Source: Caulobacter sp. RHG1
GTDB taxonomy: Bacteria; Pseudomonadota; Alphaproteobacteria; Caulobacterales; Caulobacteraceae
Direction of reading: 5' to 3'
Length of the DNA: 64,000 bases
Assembly (NCBI RefSeq): GCF_013181195.1
Contig: NZ_SMZP01000005.1
Span: forward strand, 124,001 to 188,000
The notes beneath the pieces were generated by a model. It saw nothing but the letters and a program-made list of their open reading frames with translations, searched no databases and was not told the DNA's origin. Positions 52,171 to 60,699 of the stretch are shown piece by piece. Position 1 is the first letter of the stretch. Each line of letters starts with the position of its first letter. A program made the translations under genes and the position numbers.

Positions 52171-52304
52171 AGTCGGCCTCCTGCAATGCGGGGGACCCTG
52201 CGTCGGCGAGCCGCTCAAGTCCAACTCACGAATCCGTCAGCTCACGTTGCGGAACACCGGTCGCTCTACCGACGTTTGTCGATTGGGGCAGCAGGATCTG
52301 ATCC

Positions 52305-52667
52305 ATGACCGGGGTTCGCCACAAGACCATCGCCTTGGCCACGACGCTCGTGGCGCTGATCGCGGCGCATGGCGCGACCGCCTGCATGGCGTCGACGCGC
52401 GACGCGGTGGCGGGACCCGTCCTCGACGTGCCGTCCGATGGGGTGATCTGCGTGGCCCTGGGGCCGCGTCCCGAGCAGTGGGTCCGCGTGCGTCTGGCCG
52501 GGACCGAGGCGCTGGACCGCAAGCGCCTGATGGCGGCGGCCTTCTCCAAGCGCGTTGACTGCGCCCGCGACGCCCGCCACGGCTGGACCTGCCGGATGGG
52601 CGCGGACGACCTGGCCGCGGTGGCCGGATCGCCCGCTATCGGTTTGGCGTCCGCGAGCTGGAACTAG
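52305..52667 (+). CDS. Hypothetical secreted protein, 120 aa
   Basis: Signal-like N-terminus MTGVRHKTIALATTLVALIA to GATA, then a mature part with four Cys (ACMAS, VICVAL, VDCARD, WTCRMG) that could form two disulfides. No family recognised. It converges on ilvE, the two stops sharing the palindrome CTAG. Confidence 0.6.
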   Translation: MTGVRHKTIALATTLVALIAAHGATACMASTRDAVAGPVLDVPSDGVICVALGPRPEQWVRVRLAGTEALDRKRLMAAAFSKRVDCARDARHGWTCRMGADDLAAVAGSPAIGLASASWN

Positions 52668-53554
52668 GCGGGCTGTAGAGCCTCGTTGCGCACCAGCGCC
52701 GCGTAGGTGTCCATCAGGTCCAGCGACAGCTTGGCCGGCGTGAACTTGAATTCGCCGATTTCTGACACCGGGGTGACCTCGGCGGCGGTGCCGACGATGA
52801 AGCACTCGGTGAAGCCAGCCAGCTCTTCCTTCTGGATATGGCGCTCGACGACCTCGATGCCCTTGTCCTTGGCCAGGCCGATCACCGTGCGGCGGGTGAT
52901 GCCGTCCAGGAAACAGTCGGGCTTGGGCGTGTGCAGCACGCCGTCCTTGACGAAGAACACATTGGCGCCGGTCGCCTCGGCGACATAGCCGCGGTAGTCC
53001 AGCATCATCGCGTCGGCATAACCGTCCTTCTCGGCGGCGTGCTTGGAGATGGTGCAGATCATGTAGAGGCCGGCGGCCTTGGCCGCGACAGGGGCGGTCT
53101 TGGGATCCGGACGCTGGTACTTGGCCCAGGTCAGACGGATGCCCTTGGCCTTGGTCGCGGGGTCGAAATAGCTGGGCCAGTCCCACACGGCGATGGCCAC
53201 GTGGATCTTGGTCTGCTGCGCCGAAACGCCGATCATTTCGCTGCCGCGCCAGGCGATGGGGCGAACGTAGCAATCTGTGAGGCCGTTCTTGGCCGCGGTC
53301 GCCTTGCAGGCCTCGTCGATCTCGGCCACCGTATAGGGGATCTCGAAATCGAGGATCTCTGCAGACTTGAACAGGCGCTCGGTGTGCTCGGTCAGCTTGA
53401 AAATCTCGCCGCCGTACATGCGCTCGCCCTCGAAGACCGACGACGCGTAGTGCAGGCCGTGGGTCAATACGTGGACCTTCGCTTCGCGCCAGGGAACGAA
53501 CTGGCCGTCCAGCCAGATCCAACCATCACGATCGTCGAAGGGAACCAGAGACAT
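52664..53554 (-). CDS. ilvE: Branched-chain amino acid aminotransferase
   Basis: A 296-residue class IV PLP aminotransferase. HGLHYASSVFEGERMY is the family start, AAKAAGLYMICTISKHAAEK has the PLP-binding Lys context, MMLDYRGYVAEATGANVFFV and LDGITRRTVIGLAKDKG are diagnostic of BCAT, and EVVERHIQKEEL follows. It makes the last step of Leu, Ile and Val synthesis and starts their breakdown. It is divergent from the MarR-OmpR-kinase operon, as in many alphaproteobacteria. Confidence 0.93.
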   Translation of the reverse strand: MSLVPFDDRDGWIWLDGQFVPWREAKVHVLTHGLHYASSVFEGERMYGGEIFKLTEHTERLFKSAEILDFEIPYTVAEIDEACKATAAKNGLTDCYVRPIAWRGSEMIGVSAQQTKIHVAIAVWDWPSYFDPATKAKGIRLTWAKYQRPDPKTAPVAAKAAGLYMICTISKHAAEKDGYADAMMLDYRGYVAEATGANVFFVKDGVLHTPKPDCFLDGITRRTVIGLAKDKGIEVVERHIQKEELAGFTECFIVGTAAEVTPVSEIGEFKFTPAKLSLDLMDTYAALVRNEALQPA

Positions 53555-53634
53555 CGGCCCGAGACCTCCTTATTGAGAACCCGGCCCTTAGACGCCCCGA
53601 GGGCGAACGCGTCAAATAAAATGGACTCCCCGCA

Positions 53635-54135
53635 ATGATCGCCCCGTTTCAGCCCGGCTCGGACGACCCTCGTCTGATCCTCCGCGAGGAGGAGCTGGAC
53701 GGCGGCCTGGAGTTGATCCTGCTGGCGGAAGCTTCGCTGTGGGCCACGGTCGATGCCGTGCTGGAGGCTGAAACCCTGGGCCTGGGCCGCTCGCACTGGC
53801 GCGCGGCCTTCCTGTTGCGTCGCCGGCCGGGCCTAGGCGTGCAGGACCTTTCCAAGCTGACCAGCCTGTCGAAACAGGCCGCCAGCCGCACCCTGGCCGA
53901 CCTGCAGAAGGCCGGCCTGATCGAGCGCGGCTCGGGCGATCTGGACGGTCGCCGCCGTCCCGCAACCCTGACCCCCGAAGGCGTGGCCTTCGAACAGCGC
54001 ACGGCCGAGCGCCTGCGCGCGCTGCTGGCCCGGGCCTATCGCACCGGCGGGCTGGACGGCGTGGCCGGCACGCGGCGTATCCTGGCGGCCCTGGCGGGGT
54101 CTCGCCAAGGCGCAGGTCGACGGAGCCCGACATGA
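53635..54135 (+). CDS. petP: MarR family transcriptional regulator (PetP-like)
   Basis: A 166-residue winged-helix regulator. RRRPGLGVQDLSKLTSLSKQAASRTLADL forms the recognition helix-turn-helix, and KAGLIERGSGDLDGRRRPATLTPEG the wing with the DGRRR MarR motif. It overlaps the next response regulator by ATGA, and the ilvE-MarR-OmpR-EnvZ order recalls the PetP-PetR pair of other alphaproteobacteria. Ligand unknown; the pet naming is by synteny. Confidence 0.85.
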   Translation: MIAPFQPGSDDPRLILREEELDGGLELILLAEASLWATVDAVLEAETLGLGRSHWRAAFLLRRRPGLGVQDLSKLTSLSKQAASRTLADLQKAGLIERGSGDLDGRRRPATLTPEGVAFEQRTAERLRALLARAYRTGGLDGVAGTRRILAALAGSRQGAGRRSPT

Positions 54136-54833
54136 CGCCGGACGAACGCCGCGAGCGCCACATCCTGGTCGTCGACGACGACGACCGCCTGCGCAAGCTG
54201 ATCAAGGAATTCCTCAGCCGGGCCGGCTTCCGGGTCACGGCCTCGTCCAGCGCCGCCGCCGCCGACCGCCTGTTCGAAGCCCTGGACTTCGACCTGATGG
54301 TGCTGGACGTGATGATGCCCGGCGAGGACGGCTACAGCTTCACCAAGCGCCTGCGGGCCAGGGGCGGCGAGGCCGGCCGCACTCCGATCCTGATGCTGAC
54401 CGCCCGCGACCAGACGGCCGACCGTATCGAGGGCCTGTCCAGCGGCGTCGACGACTATCTGGGCAAGCCGTTCGAGCCGCAGGAACTCCTGCTGCGCATC
54501 GAGGCCATCCTGCGCCGCTCATCTGCCCGTCCGGCCGCGACCAAGGCTCTGAGCCTGGGGCTCTGCAGTTTCGAGTCCGATCGCGGCGAGCTGACCTGCG
54601 ACGGCGAAGTGGTGCGGCTGACCGAGGCCGAGGTCACCTTGCTCCGCCGCCTGGCCCGCTCGGTCCACGAGCCGGTCGACCGCCTGGAACTGGCCCGCGA
54701 CACCGCCGACGCGACCGGCCGCGCTGTCGACGTCCAGGTCACCCGCCTGCGCCGCAAGATCGAGCCGGACCCGAAGAACCCGCGCTATCTGCAGACCGTG
54801 CGAGGGGTGGGTTATCGGCTGGCGCCGGACTGA
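54132..54833 (+). CDS. petR: Response regulator, OmpR family (PetR-like)
   Basis: A 233-residue regulator. Receiver: DDDD at 15-18, phospho-acceptor Asp59 in LMVLDVMMPGEDG, Thr in ILMLTARDQ, Lys in DDYLGKPFEPQEL. Output: Trans_reg_C with VVRLTEAEVTLLRRLARSVHEP, RAVDVQVTRLRRKIEPDPKN and RYLQTVRGVGYRLAPD. It is translated from an ATGA overlap with the MarR gene and directly followed by an EnvZ-like kinase, so this is probably a complete two-component system with an accessory regulator. Confidence 0.92.
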   Translation: MTPDERRERHILVVDDDDRLRKLIKEFLSRAGFRVTASSSAAAADRLFEALDFDLMVLDVMMPGEDGYSFTKRLRARGGEAGRTPILMLTARDQTADRIEGLSSGVDDYLGKPFEPQELLLRIEAILRRSSARPAATKALSLGLCSFESDRGELTCDGEVVRLTEAEVTLLRRLARSVHEPVDRLELARDTADATGRAVDVQVTRLRRKIEPDPKNPRYLQTVRGVGYRLAPD

Positions 54834-54836
54834 TTG

Positions 54837-56177
54837 ATGCGCCTGCGCACCCGGCTCTACATCCCTCGCCTGTTCAAGCGGCTGCTGCCGACCTCGCTGT
54901 TCGGGCGCAGTCTGCTGATCATCGTGCTGCCGATCGGGCTGATGCAGATCGCCGTCACCTGGGCCTTCTTCGACGCCCACTGGCAGTCGGTGACCAGCAA
55001 GCTGTCCGAGGGCCTGGCCGGCGACATCGCCTGGGCGGTGCAGTCCTATGAGGACGACCCCAGCCCCGCCGCCGTCGAGAAACTGGCCCAGCGGGCCGAA
55101 GACTCGATGTCGCTGTCGATCGCCTTCCAGAAGGGCCGCAAGCTGCCGACCAGCCACCGCCCCTCGCTGTTCGCGGCCCTGGACCGCTCGCTGCAGAAGG
55201 CGCTGGAGGACCGGCTGGACAACCCGGTCTGGTTCGACACCACCCGCTACACCGCCTATATCGACATCCGCGTGCAGGTGCCCGGCGGGGTGCTGCAGAT
55301 CTACGCCCTGCGCGATCGGGCCTACGCCACGCAAGGCCACATCTTCATCCTGTGGATGGTGGTCGCGACCATGCTGCTGACCGGGGTAGCGATCCTGTTC
55401 ATCCGCAATCAGGTCCGCGCCATCGAGCGCCTGGCCGACGCCGCCGACGCCTTCGGCCGCGGCGAGGATCACGACTTCAAGCCGCACGGGGCGCGCGAGG
55501 TGCGCCAGGCGGCGGCGGCCTTCATGGCCATGAAGGCCCGCATCGTCCGCCACATCGAGCAGCGCACGGCCCTGCTGGCCAGCGTCAGTCACGACCTGCG
55601 CACGCCCCTGACTCGGCTGAAGCTGGAAATGGCCATGTCCGAGCCCAGCGAACAGCTGGAGGCGATGAAGGGCGATCTGCGCGAAATGGAGCACATGATC
55701 GACGAGTACCTGGCCTTCGCCCGCGGCGAGGGCGGCGAGGCGGCGCAGGTGGTCGATCTGTCGGAGCTGGTCGAGAGCGTGATCGCCGACGCCGAGCGCG
55801 GCGGCGCCATGGTCGAGACCGAAATCGCCGCCGGGCTGGAGGCGCACCTGCGGCCGCTGGCTTTCCGCCGGGCCCTGACCAACCTGATCGACAACGGCGT
55901 GGCCCATGCGGATCGGGTGAAGGTCACCGTCGCCGAACGCCTCACCGGCGGGGTCGAGGTGGCGGTGGACGACGACGGCCCCGGCATTCCGGAAGACCGC
56001 TACGAGGAAGCCTTCAAGCCGTTCTCGCGCCTCGACGAGAGCCGGAACCAGAACGAAAAGGGCGTCGGCCTGGGCCTGGCCATCGCGCGGGACATGGCCC
56101 GCGGCCTGGGCGGGGATCTGGTGCTGTCGCGCTCGACGATGGGGGGCTTGAGAGCCTCGATCAAGCTGCCGGGCTAG
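54837..56177 (+). CDS. Sensor histidine kinase, EnvZ-like
   Basis: A 446-residue kinase with two TM helices (SLFGRSLLIIVLPIGLMQIAVTW and IFILWMVVATMLLTGVAILFI) flanking a periplasmic domain of about 130 residues. A HAMP domain follows (RAIERLADAADAFGRGED), then DHp with His252 in SVSHDLRTPLTRLKLEMAM, N box ALTNLIDNGVAHA, and G boxes DDDGPGIPEDR and VGLGLAIARDMARG. It should phosphorylate the regulator encoded just upstream. TTGATG after the regulator's TGA: I use the ATG. Confidence 0.9.
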   Translation: MRLRTRLYIPRLFKRLLPTSLFGRSLLIIVLPIGLMQIAVTWAFFDAHWQSVTSKLSEGLAGDIAWAVQSYEDDPSPAAVEKLAQRAEDSMSLSIAFQKGRKLPTSHRPSLFAALDRSLQKALEDRLDNPVWFDTTRYTAYIDIRVQVPGGVLQIYALRDRAYATQGHIFILWMVVATMLLTGVAILFIRNQVRAIERLADAADAFGRGEDHDFKPHGAREVRQAAAAFMAMKARIVRHIEQRTALLASVSHDLRTPLTRLKLEMAMSEPSEQLEAMKGDLREMEHMIDEYLAFARGEGGEAAQVVDLSELVESVIADAERGGAMVETEIAAGLEAHLRPLAFRRALTNLIDNGVAHADRVKVTVAERLTGGVEVAVDDDGPGIPEDRYEEAFKPFSRLDESRNQNEKGVGLGLAIARDMARGLGGDLVLSRSTMGGLRASIKLPG

Positions 56178-56710
56178 AAGCCCGCGCCGAGCTTCGTCAG
56201 CCGTTCCGCCATCTGCTTCAGGCGCTTGTCCAGCTCGGCCATGGTGCGGTTCAGCACGCCTTCGTCGTCGCGCCAGACCTGGACCACGCGGGCCCAGACA
56301 GCGGTCATGGCCACCAGGCGCGGCGGGGTGGCAGGGACGCCAGCGGCCTCAAGAATGGCGCGGGCGATGCGCGGGAAGCGGGCGACCGAGACCAGCGGAC
56401 CTTCGGACTTGGCGATCGCCAGCAGGGCGGCGCGGTGGGGCTCCATCGCCTCCAGCCGAGCCATGGCGGCGTCGAACAGGCGATCGTGGGCTTCGGAGCT
56501 CTCCGGATAGTCGACGGCGAGCGCGGCCTGGTCGAAGCGGGCCGACAGATGGGACAGCAGCGCGCGCTTGCTGTCGGCGCGGACGTAGAGCTCGCCGAAC
56601 GGGACCTCGGCGCGCACGGCGATGTCGCGCAGGGAGACGGCCGGCCACGGCCGGTCAGCGGCGAGGGCCAGGGCGGCGTCGGCGGCGCGGTCGAGGATGT
56701 CGTCGGTCAT
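56174..56710 (-). CDS. TetR family transcriptional regulator
   Basis: A 178-residue regulator. N-terminal WPAVSLRDIAVRAEVPFGELYVR is the TetR recognition helix-turn-helix; the rest is a helical ligand/dimer domain. Like COQ9/TetR proteins of alphaproteobacteria, its C-terminus is short. Its stop shares bases with the convergent kinase stop (56174-56177). Target and ligand unknown; proC lies about 150 bases upstream of it on the same strand, across a repeat region. Confidence 0.8.
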   Translation of the reverse strand: MTDDILDRAADAALALAADRPWPAVSLRDIAVRAEVPFGELYVRADSKRALLSHLSARFDQAALAVDYPESSEAHDRLFDAAMARLEAMEPHRAALLAIAKSEGPLVSVARFPRIARAILEAAGVPATPPRLVAMTAVWARVVQVWRDDEGVLNRTMAELDKRLKQMAERLTKLGAGF

Positions 56711-56741
56711 GGGAGGAGAGATGGGGGTAGGACGGCCAGCT

Positions 56742-56858
56742 CAGCAAGCCCCCACCTGACCTGCTTCGCAGGTCGTCCGCCCCCAGAGGGGGCAGACGGA
56801 AGCGCCCCGTCTTCCCCCTCCGGGGGAGGAGCGCCGCAGGCGCGGAGGGGGCCAGTGT
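56742..56858. repeat. Palindrome-rich intergenic repeat cluster
   Basis: A row of hairpins between the TetR and proC genes: ACCTGCTTCGCAGGT, CCCCCAGAGGGGG, CCCCCTCCGGGGG and GCGCCGCAGGCGC. The composition (CCCCCTCC, GGAGGGGGC) resembles the ends of the family A repeats at 1620 and 49900, so it may be a diverged relative. It could fold into several stem-loops in the proC-TetR transcript. Confidence 0.65.
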
Positions 56859-57640
56859 TAGCCGCCTAACTCCTCCGACCGCTTCACGCACGCCGCCAGC
56901 GCCTTCGGCAGCAGGTCCCCGAACCCGCCCTCGCCCATCAGCACGCCCAGCGCCGCCGCGGTCGTGCCGCCCGGCGAGGTCACCTGCTTGCGCAGTTCGG
57001 CGGGCTCCTCACCGCTCTGTTCCATGAGGGCGGCGGCGCCGATGATCGTGGCGCGGGCCAAGCGGGCGCTGTCTGCCGCATCCAGACCCTGGGCGGCGCC
57101 GGCGGCCTCCAGCGCCTCGACGAAGGCGTAGAGATAGGCCGGGGCCGAACCCGAGACGGCGGTGGCCGCGTGCATCAGGTCTTCGCTGGCCAGTTCGGCG
57201 ACGGCGGCGACCGGCGCGAATAGGGCCTTGGCGCGAGCCAGGGCTTCGGGGTCCTCGGCATGGATCGAGGCGGCGCCGCGGCCGATCGAGACGGCCGTGG
57301 TCGGCATCACCCGGGCCACGCGCCGGCCGCAGAAGGCTTCGGAGATATCGGCGGCGCGCACGCCGGCGGCGATCGAGACGATGACGGCGTCGGGCGCCAG
57401 GTGCGGGACGACGTCCTTGACCGCCTCGCGCCAGATCTGCGGCTTCACCGCCAGCAACACGGTCTTGGCCGCGCCCAGCGCCTCCAGCGGCGGATTGATC
57501 CGCGCGCCCGCGAAGGCGGCCGGGTCGATGTGGGGATCTCGGATGATCAGGTCGGCGGCCGAGAAGGCGCCGGCGTCGCGCCAGCCTTGCGCCAAGGCCC
57601 CGCCCATGCGCCCAGCGCCGAGAAGAAGGATGGGGGTCAT
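56858..57640 (-). CDS. proC: Pyrroline-5-carboxylate reductase
   Basis: A 260-residue enzyme. MTPILLLGAGRMGGALAQGW is the dinucleotide loop, VLLAVKPQIWREAVKDV and VSIAAGVRAADISEAF are typical, RVMPTTAVSIGRGAAS follows, AVSGSAPAYLYAFVEALE is the P5CR signature, and EELRKQVTSPGGTTAAAL is the C-terminal ProC motif. It reduces 1-pyrroline-5-carboxylate to proline with NAD(P)H. It lies between YbjN and TetR genes on the same strand. Confidence 0.94.
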   Translation of the reverse strand: MTPILLLGAGRMGGALAQGWRDAGAFSAADLIIRDPHIDPAAFAGARINPPLEALGAAKTVLLAVKPQIWREAVKDVVPHLAPDAVIVSIAAGVRAADISEAFCGRRVARVMPTTAVSIGRGAASIHAEDPEALARAKALFAPVAAVAELASEDLMHAATAVSGSAPAYLYAFVEALEAAGAAQGLDAADSARLARATIIGAAALMEQSGEEPAELRKQVTSPGGTTAAALGVLMGEGGFGDLLPKALAACVKRSEELGG

Positions 57641-57714
57641 GCGACAGCTCCGACGATTGCGATCGTCGTCGGCTTAAGCCCCCAAGGAACCTTGGCCAAG
57701 AGCCAAGGTGGGGA

Positions 57715-58221
57715 TCAGGCCTGGCCCACCGTCTCGAACATGCAGGCGGCCATCGCCTCGTCCGGGGTCTTGGCGCCTTGGATCAGGAATTCGAAGGCCG
57801 GGAAGAAGCGGTCGGCCGCCTCCACTGCCGCGTCGATCATCGAGGCGGCCTGGGCCATGGTCGGGCGCTCGCCGGCCGGCAGGGCCAGGGCGTGACGGAA
57901 CACGACCTCGCCATCCTCGGTCCAGACCTCGAAATGACCCAGCCAGACGCGTTGGTTGATCAGGGCCAGCAGCTCGTAGGCCGACAGGCGCTTGGACTTC
58001 GGGGCGCGCAGGTCCAGCGACAGGCACAGCTGCAGGCAGTCGGCCTCGGGCCGCCACGCGAACCACAGCTCGTAGTCCTTCCAATCGCCCTTCAGAGCGA
58101 AGGCGAGGTCACCGTCCTCGGTGCGATCGAAGGTGAGATTCTCGGCCGACAGCACATGCTCGACCACCTCGAGAGGATCGAGGGCGAGCAGGACGTCGTC
58201 GTCTTCCGGTTGGGTGTCCAT
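57715..58221 (-). CDS. YbjN domain-containing protein
   Basis: A 168-residue soluble protein of the YbjN (type III secretion chaperone-like) fold. LDPLEVVEHVLSAENLTFDRTEDGDLAFAL is the start, ELLALINQRVWLGHFEVWTEDGEVVFRHAL the core, and MIDAAVEAADRFFPAFEFLIQG the C-terminal helix with the typical Phe/Ala-rich pattern. It acts possibly as a chaperone or stress-related regulator; function not known in alphaproteobacteria, where it commonly sits beside proC and the BMFP/UbiK gene, as here. Confidence 0.9.
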   Translation of the reverse strand: MDTQPEDDDVLLALDPLEVVEHVLSAENLTFDRTEDGDLAFALKGDWKDYELWFAWRPEADCLQLCLSLDLRAPKSKRLSAYELLALINQRVWLGHFEVWTEDGEVVFRHALALPAGERPTMAQAASMIDAAVEAADRFFPAFEFLIQGAKTPDEAMAACMFETVGQA

Positions 58222-58351
58222 GAAAACCTATGTCCCCGCCGGCGAAGGCGGGGGTAAGCCCCGCCATGAATCGCTCACGTACTGGGGACACTAATCTGCT
58301 TCGTTGCGTTCGTCTCAACCCGCTTCACGTCGGAAGCGAGCGACGATTCGC

Positions 58352-58609
58352 CTATTCGGTAGCCGAGGCGGCCTTCTTGGCAGGAGCCTTTTTGGCTCCC
58401 TTCAGGGCCGCAACCTCTTCGCGCAGCGCTGCAACCTCGGCTTTCAGGGCCTCGAAATCGTCGCGACGGATCAGGTCGAACTCGGCGGCCAGACGGTCGG
58501 CCTGGCTCCGCATCGCGGTCTTCGCCTCCTCGCCGGCCGTCTGGGCGATGCCCATGGCCGCCTGGGTCAGTTTGGCGAATTCGTCGAGGAAGGGGTTCTG
58601 GCTGTGCAT
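58352..58609 (-). CDS. ubiK: Accessory factor UbiK family (BMFP domain) protein
   Basis: An 85-residue protein beginning MHSQNPFLDEFAKLTQAAMG, with a C-terminal coiled coil (LIRRDDFEALKAEVAALREE) and Lys/Ala-rich tail. It is the BMFP/YqiC family; UbiK assists aerobic ubiquinone synthesis by the Ubi complex in gammaproteobacteria and related proteins are membrane-fusogenic. In alphaproteobacteria it is usually upstream of ybjN and proC as seen here, while lgt is divergent. Confidence 0.85.
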   Translation of the reverse strand: MHSQNPFLDEFAKLTQAAMGIAQTAGEEAKTAMRSQADRLAAEFDLIRRDDFEALKAEVAALREEVAALKGAKKAPAKKAASATE

Positions 58610-58725
58610 CGCGGTTCCGAACGGCCCGAAAATGGGCGACCGCTCTTATATGGGAAACAGGGGATGAAAGCGAACCCCGAACCCTATACAGGTGCGACGA
58701 TCTGTCCTCAGCGGAGCTTTGCGGC

Positions 58726-59622
58726 GTGATATTTCCCGATATCGACCCGATCGTTCACATCGGTCCGTGGGCGCTGCAGTGGGGCCCGCTGGCTCTGCGC
58801 TGGTACGCGCTGGCCTATGTCGCCGGCATCCTGCTGGGCTGGCGCTTCGCCATCCGCATGACCCGCACCGAGAGCCTGTGGGGCGGCCGCAAGCCCACCG
58901 CCACGGCGCTGCAGATCGACGACCTGGTGCTCTGGATCACCCTCGGCATCATCGTCGGCGGCCGCCTGGGCTACATTCTCTTCTACATGCTGATGAACGA
59001 CGACCAGCGCGCCTGGCTGCTGTCCCATCCGCTGGACCTGTTCAAGATCTGGGAAGGCGGCATGTCCTTCCATGGCGGCTTCCTGGGCGTGTGCGCGGCC
59101 ATCGTGTTCTTCGCCCGCAAGAACGCCATCGACATTCTGAAGCTGGGCGATCTGGTGGCGCCGGTGGCCCCGATCGGCATCTTCTTCGGCCGCATCGCCA
59201 ACTTCATCAACGCCGAGCTGTGGGGCCGCCAGACCGACCACCCGTGGGGCGTCATCTTCTGCAACGACACGATCAAGGCCGCTCACCCGCAGCACATCTG
59301 CCCGGCCGGTCCGTTCCCGCGCCATCCCAGCCAGCTCTATGAAGCCGGCCTGGAAGGCGTGCTGCTGTTCGCGATCCTGGCCTTCGCCGTCTACCGCCTG
59401 AAGTGGCTGCAACGCCGCGGCGCCATCGTGGCTACGTTCCTGCTGGCCTATGGCCTGTTCCGGCTGTCGCTGGAGAACGTGCGCAATCCCGACGTCGGCA
59501 TGCCCGAGTTCCCGTTCGGCCTGACCATGGGGATGATGCTGTCGGTCCCGATGATCCTGGTCGGCGGCTGGCTGCTGTGGAAATCGCTGCGCGAGCCTGT
59601 CCAGATCGATGAGCCTGCTTGA
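58726..59622 (+). CDS. lgt: Prolipoprotein diacylglyceryl transferase
   Basis: A 298-residue inner-membrane enzyme starting at GTG. WALQWGPLALRWYALAYVAGILLGW is TM1, IVGGRLGYILFYM and EGGMSFHGGFLGVCAAI are the conserved Lgt active-site motifs, FGRIANFINAELWGR and RHPSQLYEAGLEG (HPxQLYE) are also diagnostic. It transfers diacylglycerol from phosphatidylglycerol to the lipobox Cys of prolipoproteins, such as those at 12800, 20763 and 62815. Its stop overlaps the next gene by 14 bases. Confidence 0.96.
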   Translation: MIFPDIDPIVHIGPWALQWGPLALRWYALAYVAGILLGWRFAIRMTRTESLWGGRKPTATALQIDDLVLWITLGIIVGGRLGYILFYMLMNDDQRAWLLSHPLDLFKIWEGGMSFHGGFLGVCAAIVFFARKNAIDILKLGDLVAPVAPIGIFFGRIANFINAELWGRQTDHPWGVIFCNDTIKAAHPQHICPAGPFPRHPSQLYEAGLEGVLLFAILAFAVYRLKWLQRRGAIVATFLLAYGLFRLSLENVRNPDVGMPEFPFGLTMGMMLSVPMILVGGWLLWKSLREPVQIDEPA

Positions 59623-60670
59623 TCGTCTGAAGGCGCAGATCGCCCAGGACGGGCCGATCGGCGTCCCGGAGTTCTTCACCCGCTGCCTGCACGACCCGCG
59701 CGACGGCTACTACGCCATGCGTCCGGATCTGGGGGCCGGCGGCGACTTCGTCACCGCGCCGCTGGTCAGCCAGATGTTCGGCGAGCTGATCGGCCTGTGG
59801 GCGATCGAGACCTGGACCCGCCTGGGCCGCCCTGCGCCGTTCCGCCTGGTCGAAATGGGCCCGGGCGACGGGACGCTGATGAGCGACCTGCTGCGGGCGG
59901 GGAAGCTGGATCCGGAATTCCTGGCCGCCGCGCAGGTGTTGCTGGTCGAGGTGTCGGGCCCCTTGCGCGCCCGCCAGGCCGCGCGGCTGGGCGAAGGCCC
60001 CCGCTGGGTCGGCCGGCTGGACGAGGTCCCCGCCGGCGCGCCGATGATCCTGGTCGCCAACGAACTGCTGGACTGCCTGCCCGCCCGCCAGTTCGTGCGA
60101 ACGGAAGACGGCTGGGCCGAGCGCGTGATCGGCCTGGGCGAGGACGGAGATCTGGCGTTCGGGCTGCGCAGCCTCGGCCAATCGCCAATCGACGCCGAGG
60201 CGCAAGCCGGGAGCTTGTGGGAATCCTCCCCCGCCCAGGCCGCTCTGGCCTCCGACATCGCCCATCGCCTGGTCGCCGACGGCGGCGCGGCGCTCTTGAT
60301 CGACTATGGCCGCGCCCAGCCCGAGGCCGGCGACACGCTGCAGGCCCTGCAAGCCCACAAGAAGGTCGATCCGCTGAAGACTGCCGGCCAGGCCGACCTG
60401 ACCGTCTGGGCCGACTTCCCGGCCGTAGTCGCCGCGGCGCGCGAAACCGGGGCCAAGGCCGGGCCGATCCTCACCCAGGCCGAGTTCCTGGTCGCGCTGG
60501 GCATTGAGCAGCGGGCTCAGGCCTTGGCGGCGGCGCGGCCCGATCGCGCCGAGCAACTGGCAAGACAGCTTGATCGCCTGGTCAACGCGGCGCAGATGGG
60601 AGATCTGTTCAAGGTCGCTTGCCTTTGCGCGCCCGACCTTTCGCCCCCCCTCTTCGAGGACGCGACCTGA
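59609..60670 (+). CDS. SAM-dependent methyltransferase, MidA/NDUFAF7 family
   Basis: A 353-residue protein. PIGVPEFFTRCLHDPRDGYYAMRPD is the MidA start, GAGGDFVTAPLVSQMFGELIGLW follows, and FRLVEMGPGDGTLMSDLLR is motif I of the SAM-binding fold; ANELLDCLPARQFV is the NELLDALP-type motif. It matches the human complex I assembly factor NDUFAF7, an arginine methyltransferase. The bacterial substrate is unknown. It overlaps lgt and pgeF (TGATG), implying one operon. Confidence 0.9.
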   Translation: MSLLDRLKAQIAQDGPIGVPEFFTRCLHDPRDGYYAMRPDLGAGGDFVTAPLVSQMFGELIGLWAIETWTRLGRPAPFRLVEMGPGDGTLMSDLLRAGKLDPEFLAAAQVLLVEVSGPLRARQAARLGEGPRWVGRLDEVPAGAPMILVANELLDCLPARQFVRTEDGWAERVIGLGEDGDLAFGLRSLGQSPIDAEAQAGSLWESSPAQAALASDIAHRLVADGGAALLIDYGRAQPEAGDTLQALQAHKKVDPLKTAGQADLTVWADFPAVVAAARETGAKAGPILTQAEFLVALGIEQRAQALAAARPDRAEQLARQLDRLVNAAQMGDLFKVACLCAPDLSPPLFEDAT

Positions 60671-60699
60671 TGACCAAGACTCCAATGACCAAGACTCCA
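60670..60699 (+). repeat. 15-bp tandem duplication at pgeF start
   Basis: ATGACCAAGACTCCA is repeated exactly twice, so the protein begins MTKTPMTKTP and has two start codons 15 bases apart. Only the first is coupled to the upstream stop. Confidence 0.9.

Noticed and set aside
58234..58253. CCCCGCC/GGCGGGG hairpin between ubiK and ybjN genes
   Set aside because: Seven-base GC stem in a GC-rich genome with no T-run; it may be chance, so it is not listed as a terminator.
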